From the NCBI RefSeq assembly GCF_000208865.1, contig NC_018390.1:4482270-4546269 (forward strand): a stretch of 64,000 nucleotides of DNA, read 5' to 3'. This stretch comes from Neospora caninum Liverpool. Taxonomy: Eukaryota > Apicomplexa > Conoidasida > Eucoccidiorida > Sarcocystidae. Below are positions 59,342 to 64,000 of the stretch, piece after piece (position 1 is the first letter of the stretch; every line of letters begins with the position of its first letter). The notes beneath the pieces were generated by a model. That model did not search any database, was not told the DNA's origin, and saw nothing but the letters and a program-made list of their open reading frames with translations. A program made the translations under genes and the position numbers.

Positions 59342-60824
59342 TGCATGTCACGCTGTGTACGCCAGCGGTTGACAGGTGGGCGTTCTGGTTTCACAGAGGA
59401 CGCGAAACTAAATCTTGCGTCATTTTCTGTGCAGATGTGCATGTGGAGGTTGCCGAACAAGGAGCTGATCAACCGAGATCCGAACAACGCGGCAGACCAC
59501 CGGCACCACCAGCGTCTCCTGATGAGGTGAGAGCGCGAGGAAGAAGCGAACGGCGTGAAGCAAGTGGGAACCCTAAGCCGATGGGCGCCCCTCGCGAGAA
59601 TCCCTCTTGGCCACCGACGGAAGCAACCAGACTCGAAATGTGAAGGTAGTCTGAAGAAGGCGAGCTTGCGTGGCGCGTCGATGCAGAGACAGACACACAC
59701 GTTGGCTTCCTTCGAGACACACTTTGTGGTTTTGAGACAGTGTGCTTGTTTGTGTGGCTGTCTCTGTGCAGCTACACGCCTTTCACGACCCCGAATTTGT
59801 TGGCGGAGCAAATCAATTTGCTCGGCACAGTTCCTGGGACGCGATTGGTGTTTTGGGACTTGCGCGACGACTTGGACTTTCTCGTGTTTGACCCGGCTGA
59901 AGGCACACTGTTTTTGAACACTGCGCCGGCGGGCGAGCGGGGGCGGAAAGGCGAAGCAGGGAAGGCGGCTGAGGGGTTCGATGTCCACGGGGCCGAGAAG
60001 GCCGCGCCGGTCGACTTGCCGCTGGGAAAGGGGAGACAGGAGGATATCACGCGGCCGCGCCTCGACGCCGACGACGGTCCAAGTCCTGCGGGGGGACCGG
60101 AGCTCCTCGACCTCGACGAGGACGGCCAGCCGTTGCCTGCGCGAGGCGGGAAGGAGACAGGTGTCTCCGAGGACGAGAAGGCGCGCGGGCCAGGAGACGC
60201 TGCGTCTTCAGCTGGGGACGGAAAGGAGGCGACGCCGCCAGGAGAGGAGAGCGCGAAGAGTGGAGAGAAGCGAGGCCGGCTGCAGGGCAGCTTGCCGCCG
60301 CTTTTCCCGCTGTGGACTTGTGCGCGTCATTCGCCCGACTACTGCCTCCCGACTTACCTCTTTTGGTTCCACCTGCACTCGCCTGCGCAGCTTCACGTCC
60401 AGGGCGTGCCTCTGTTGCCCACTCCCGCGAGTCTCGCGAAGATCGTCGAGCAGGAAGCGTGCAAGAGCGAAGAAAAGCGCGACGGGGCCGAGGCGCATGC
60501 GGGCCAAGAAGGCGCGGAGCTTCTCCAGGAGAAGGACGGGGAGACGCGAGGCGACGAGGAGGAAGAAAAACGAAAGGAAGCAAGAGAAAAGCACGAAAAA
60601 GAGGAACTCGCAGAATCTCCCGGACCAGGCAGATCTCTCTACTTCTTCCTCAAAGAACGCCTCTACTGCCAGGTACAGACACACGCCCCACAAATGCGCT
60701 GCAGTCCCACGTGCTCGCGCACACACACGTCTCTCTCTCCACACACGCGCGCTTCCAAACATCGATAGGCATATGCATACACACTGTACTATTGGATGTG
60801 TGTATGTGTGTAGAGAGCGAGCTT

Positions 60825-60862
<38 letters not shown>

Positions 60863-61558
60863 TGGGTTTTTCTGGGGAAATGACTTCGAGACTCCTCTCT
60901 CTTCGCGCTGCCTTGCCTCCACGACCGGTCCTTCCGTTTTTCCTTGCGTCTTCTCCCCATCTCGCGCGTCGCTCGTGTTGTTTTCCTTGGTTCTTTGCCT
61001 CCTCACCTCCCCCACGCCTCCAGCTGTGTCGTTTCCGTTTGCATGTGCGCGCGGTCTCTCCCAAACCTCGCTCCTACCGCCCGCTGCGCGCACGCCTCCT
61101 CGTGTCTCCAGGCTGAACTCCAGTACCTCTTCACGCCCGCGGACCACGCCACAGGCTGCTTCGCTCTCTTTGGCTTCCTCAACGATCCGTGCGCGCCGCT
61201 TGCGCCTGGGCCGAGCGCCGCGCCGCGGGTCTGCGAGGCTGGTGTGTTGCTCTACTTTCGCCAGCGGCTCATTCGCCGCCTCGACGCAGCCTTCCCTGAC
61301 TACCCGAAAGCGCTGAATGCTGCTTGTGAGCCTGGTGAGGAGCCGACGGCGCAGTCACGGAACGAGGAATTGAAAGGGAAGAAACAGTGCCTACGTGCGC
61401 GCGCCCAAATGCATGTATGGAAAGAGACCTTACACGGAGAGGCACACAGGGAAATAAGTCATGTATATGTATATACATTTGGATGCATAGATTCGTGAAG
61501 AGTGAGCCTCTTTTTCGCGTAGAGACATGAGAGAAGATGCCCACAAAGCTGACTACAA

Positions 61559-61590
<32 letters not shown>

Positions 61591-63507
61591 CTATCTATAA
61601 TTATCTGAGTATACACGTTTAGGTGTTTGCCCTTGGCAGTTGACGGAGTTTTTTGATTTGTTCTCTCTACCGCTTGTTCAGCGGATGATTCTCTTTTCGG
61701 AGGAAAAGACGGGACTGGCTCGGCAGAAATGTTCAAGTACTGTCTCACCGCCGTGGTCCACGTGCCGGAGTGGATGCTGCCGTCGATGACTAAACAGGAT
61801 TTCCGCCACGAGAACAATTTGCCGTTCATGAAATTCAAAAGCAGACGTAAGCACGCCCTCTCCGCTTCACATCAACCTTAAACATGATTTCTTTGCATAT
61901 ATCTACATACCGATATGTAAATCTGTCTGTGTATCTGTATATCTTTATATATCTCCGTCGATATGTTTCGAGGTCAATCGTTGCCTGTATCTCGCAAACA
62001 TCTCCACATCTCGACGCACCCGAACGTTTTCTGCGTCATCAACGTTGACCGATGCGGATATGTCGCTGCGCGCGCGTTCCTGGGAGTTCGACGCTCCACG
62101 CTCAAAGAAGCCATGCAGGGACGGAGTGTGCGTGTGTGTCTCTGTGTGTCAGTTTTGAAGCTGATCGACGAGTATCTGCGTCGCTGTCGCAACCCCCAGG
62201 CGCTCCAGGCCTGGCTGGAGGACAGGTGAGAAGAGGGGACAGATTGCTAGACTGAACACATTTCTTTTGTCTCTTTTTCTCTCTTCATCGCGGCGTTCGT
62301 GTTCTTTCGCGATTTACAGGGCGCGCCGCCTCCGAGAGTACCACGAGGAACTCCGCCGCTCCCGCCCCAAGAGACGACTGGGTGAAGACTTCACTGACGA
62401 AGAGCGTCCTCGCCGCAGCCCCACTCCCCCTGTGACGCACTCCAGTTCAGGGTAGGCAGGCAACTCTCTTGTTCTTTCTCGTCCTCGTTCTTTCTCGTCC
62501 TTGTTCTTTCTCGTCCTCGTTCTTTCTCGTCCTTGTTCTTTCTCGTTCTTGTTCTTGGGACACAGCGAGTTGTTGCTAGCTTTTGACTGCGTTTTCCCGT
62601 CTTTTCATCCTTTTCTTTTCGCCTCGCGTTTGTCTTGTTAGGGCTCCAATTTGGACAGGGGAGCGAGGCAGCGGCGCGGCTGTGTCGCTCCCCCCCGTCA
62701 AGCAACGCGCAGTGGCGCGGCCAGGGGCTGGAAGCTCCGGATCGTGGACGGAAGAGCGCGGAAGCGAGAGAGAAGGCGAAGAGCGAAAGGAGGTTTCGGC
62801 GGAGACAAGCAAGGAAGAGAGAATGGACGAGGGCGAAGACCGGACCACTCCCGCGTCGGAACTCGAAGGCGCACAGCCTGGAGGAGAGCGCGAAAAATTT
62901 GCAGAGGTAGAGAGAGAACACCTGTGGAAAGGGCAAACAGCGAACAAACACTCTTGGCAGTCGAAACAAAAGAGTGAAATACACATCTGGAGCCAGCGAT
63001 GTCCTCCCACGTACGGAGCTAAACACTCGATAGCACTCATGCATGCTATATGTAGACATGCGGATAACGCCCTTTTTATAGATGGCTATCTCAACGAAAT
63101 GGATATGTGTATACACAGGATGATACACTTACCTCTTCTTTTACTTTATATATATATATATATATATGCATGATTTGCTGTCCCTCGCTGTATACTCACC
63201 GTGCTACATAGCGTATGCATATTTCAGCACGTGAACATGAATTCGAATATATATATTTATATGTCTAGCACGGAGTGTGCGCTTTGCGTTTGGTGTATAG
63301 GCCGGAAGCGAGGGAGCGTCCGGGACGGGAGTCTCCTCTGTGGTGGATTCAGGGGACATGGTGGCGGAGACAGCGGGCGCTGTTCCGGTCGCTGGGGCTG
63401 GGGACAGTTCGGGCTCGGGGACAACTGGGGCTCTGGAGCCCAACGCGGTCGTTGACTCTGAAGGTTTGTCGGGGGCCGGAGAGCAGGCCTTGGAGACAGA
63501 TGTGTAA
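51308..63507 (+). CDS. MORC: MORC family GHKL ATPase with N-terminal Kelch repeats, 16 exons, 1938 aa
   Basis: In Toxoplasma, MORC works with HDAC3 and AP2 factors to silence developmental and sexual-stage genes. Exons: 51308-52946, 54175-54411, 54730-55060, 55254-55406, 55837-56269, 56865-57218, 57500-57959, 58445-58596, 59435-59526, 59772-60672, 61112-61334, 61682-61846, 62153-62225, 62320-62451, 62642-62906, 63301-63507 (TAA). All 15 introns are GT-AG and phase-consistent. Residues ~1-390 are mostly low-complexity; ~395-460 form a helical module. Kelch blades (ILFGGCSQDSFLNDVYML; FIFGGR; CLLIHGGFRGKQ) span ~630-1060. The GHKL ATPase follows: motif I AISQLVENSLSP (Asn ~1146), motif II IQDDGQGVD, motif III YEYGVGFKIAFGRL, then TQGTIGVGMLS. 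The S5-like part is split by an acidic insert (~1330-1450). A basic stretch (RRSRPKRRLGED) near 1750 may be a nuclear signal. I see no CW zinc finger. Confidence 0.92.
52968..54170. repeat. Purine-rich block and ~610-nt polypyrimidine tract in MORC intron 1
   Basis: Intron 1 (52947-54174) begins with a purine-rich block (about 52968-53110). From about 53564 to 54170 it consists almost only of C and T (TCTTCTCTC-type units, occasional single G or A). The tract runs straight into the TCTCAG acceptor at 54171-54174. Every frame through it gives Leu/Ser/Phe open frames that are not genes. Confidence 0.92.
56435..56560. repeat. GTATAT/GTGTTTGTGTATAT tandem repeat in MORC intron 5
   Basis: Short tandem units of mixed TATA and TGTG lie between MORC exons 5 and 6. 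Confidence 0.8.
57292..57386. repeat. (TA)n/(GTATA)n microsatellite in MORC intron 6
   Basis: Imperfect TA-rich tract between exons 6 and 7, following an A-run at 57227-57239. Confidence 0.85.
58042..58072. repeat. (TA)n microsatellite in MORC intron 7
   Basis: Pure TA run shortly after exon 7. Confidence 0.88.
59232..59338. repeat. Two (TA)n runs in MORC intron 8
   Basis: Runs at about 59232-59255 and 59308-59338, separated by ~50 nt of unique sequence. Confidence 0.88.
60827..60859. repeat. (TA)n microsatellite in MORC intron 10
   Basis: Pure TA run between exons 10 and 11. Similar short runs occur at 61559-61585 (intron 11) and 63147-63167 (intron 15). Confidence 0.88.
62467..62556. repeat. 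~16-bp minisatellite in MORC intron 14
   Basis: About five tandem copies of a unit reading TTCTTTCTCGTCC followed by T or C, TCG or TTG; a higher-order 32-bp alternation is visible. It lies between exons 14 and 15. Confidence 0.85.
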
Positions 63508-64000
63508 CGCGAGGAAAAGGGGAGCGATGGACAGAGCCGTCGATGGAGATGCGAAAACGCGTAGGCTGTCGATATGGCGAGAGCTCGAGTTCGCAGTGCG
63601 GCAGCGGGAGCTACCGGCGCGAGAAGGGGACGGAACGGAAACCGGTCCAAGACAAGGTCGGCGCGGAGGGCGAGGCGCAGGAAGCTGGAAGGAGCAGTTT
63701 TTAGGAATCGGAAAAAAACCAGAGATACAAAAAGCAAAGACAGTGCGGGGCGTTTTCGGGGGAGAGGGAGCGTTCGAGAGAGGCACACTCGAGGAAAGAG
63801 AACAAAAAAAAAGAGAAGGCGATAGAGGAAAGAGAGTGATAGGAGAGAGAAGGAGGCGAGAAACCATAGCGGGGAGGGAGGGAAGAGCACTGGAAGAGGG
63901 TTGCTTTTTTTCCGGCTGGAGCAGGAGAAGGAACGTTTTCTTCTGTCTGGAACGAGCGTTCGGTTTCCCGATTTTGGGCACCGTCTGCCGATTCCCACAC
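63508..64000. other. Region downstream of MORC
   Basis: Purine-rich on the plus strand with no recognisable coding sequence; probably MORC 3' UTR. Antisense open frames here follow from the purine bias. Confidence 0.5.

Overview
The window looks like nuclear DNA of a tissue-cyst coccidian of the Toxoplasma/Neospora/Hammondia type. The signs are intron-rich genes with GT-AG splice sites, pyrimidine-rich 3' splice sites, introns full of (TA)n microsatellites, homopolymeric Ser tracts, a nuclear copy of mitochondrial cox3, and an apicomplexan-style MORC protein with Kelch repeats. Species cannot be fixed from sequence alone. There is an assembly gap (100 N) at 409-508.

I rebuilt seven protein-coding genes by joining exons so that every donor/acceptor pair agrees in phase. 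Left to right they are: (1) a secreted protein of unknown function, 2279-6325, +, 7 exons; (2) a signal-anchored protein with a Cys-rich C-terminus, 7965-9914, +, 2 exons; (3) V-ATPase subunit E, 11114-13567, -, 5 exons, 236 aa; (4) the XPF/ERCC4/Rad1 structure-specific endonuclease, 16760-27620, -, 11 exons, 2006 aa; (5) mRNA guanylyltransferase (capping enzyme), 28777-34391, +, 10 exons, 494 aa; (6) a PHO80/P-U-type cyclin, 39670-43092, -, intronless, 1140 aa; (7) MORC, 51308-63507, +, 16 exons, 1938 aa, with Kelch repeats followed by a GHKL ATPase. Most other long open frames are antisense or frame shadows, or (TA)n translations.

Layout: XPF and the capping enzyme are divergent across a 1.16-kb spacer that holds an overlapping TGCATGC motif. 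The capping enzyme and cyclin converge across a 5.3-kb gap. Cyclin and MORC diverge across an 8.2-kb gap with no recognisable gene, which probably holds a long MORC leader or promoter. The genes are not an operon. They serve separate core processes: proton pumping, nucleotide-excision and interstrand-crosslink repair, mRNA capping, CDK control, and chromatin-level repression of developmental genes.

The items most worth a second look are: MORC intron 1, which pairs a purine-rich and a ~610-nt almost pure pyrimidine tract; a ~116-bp near-perfect palindrome in capping-enzyme intron 8; a 39-nt intron ending in an in-frame stop in gene 1; the cox3 nuclear insert; the greatly expanded XPF; and a Cys/His cluster in the cyclin.
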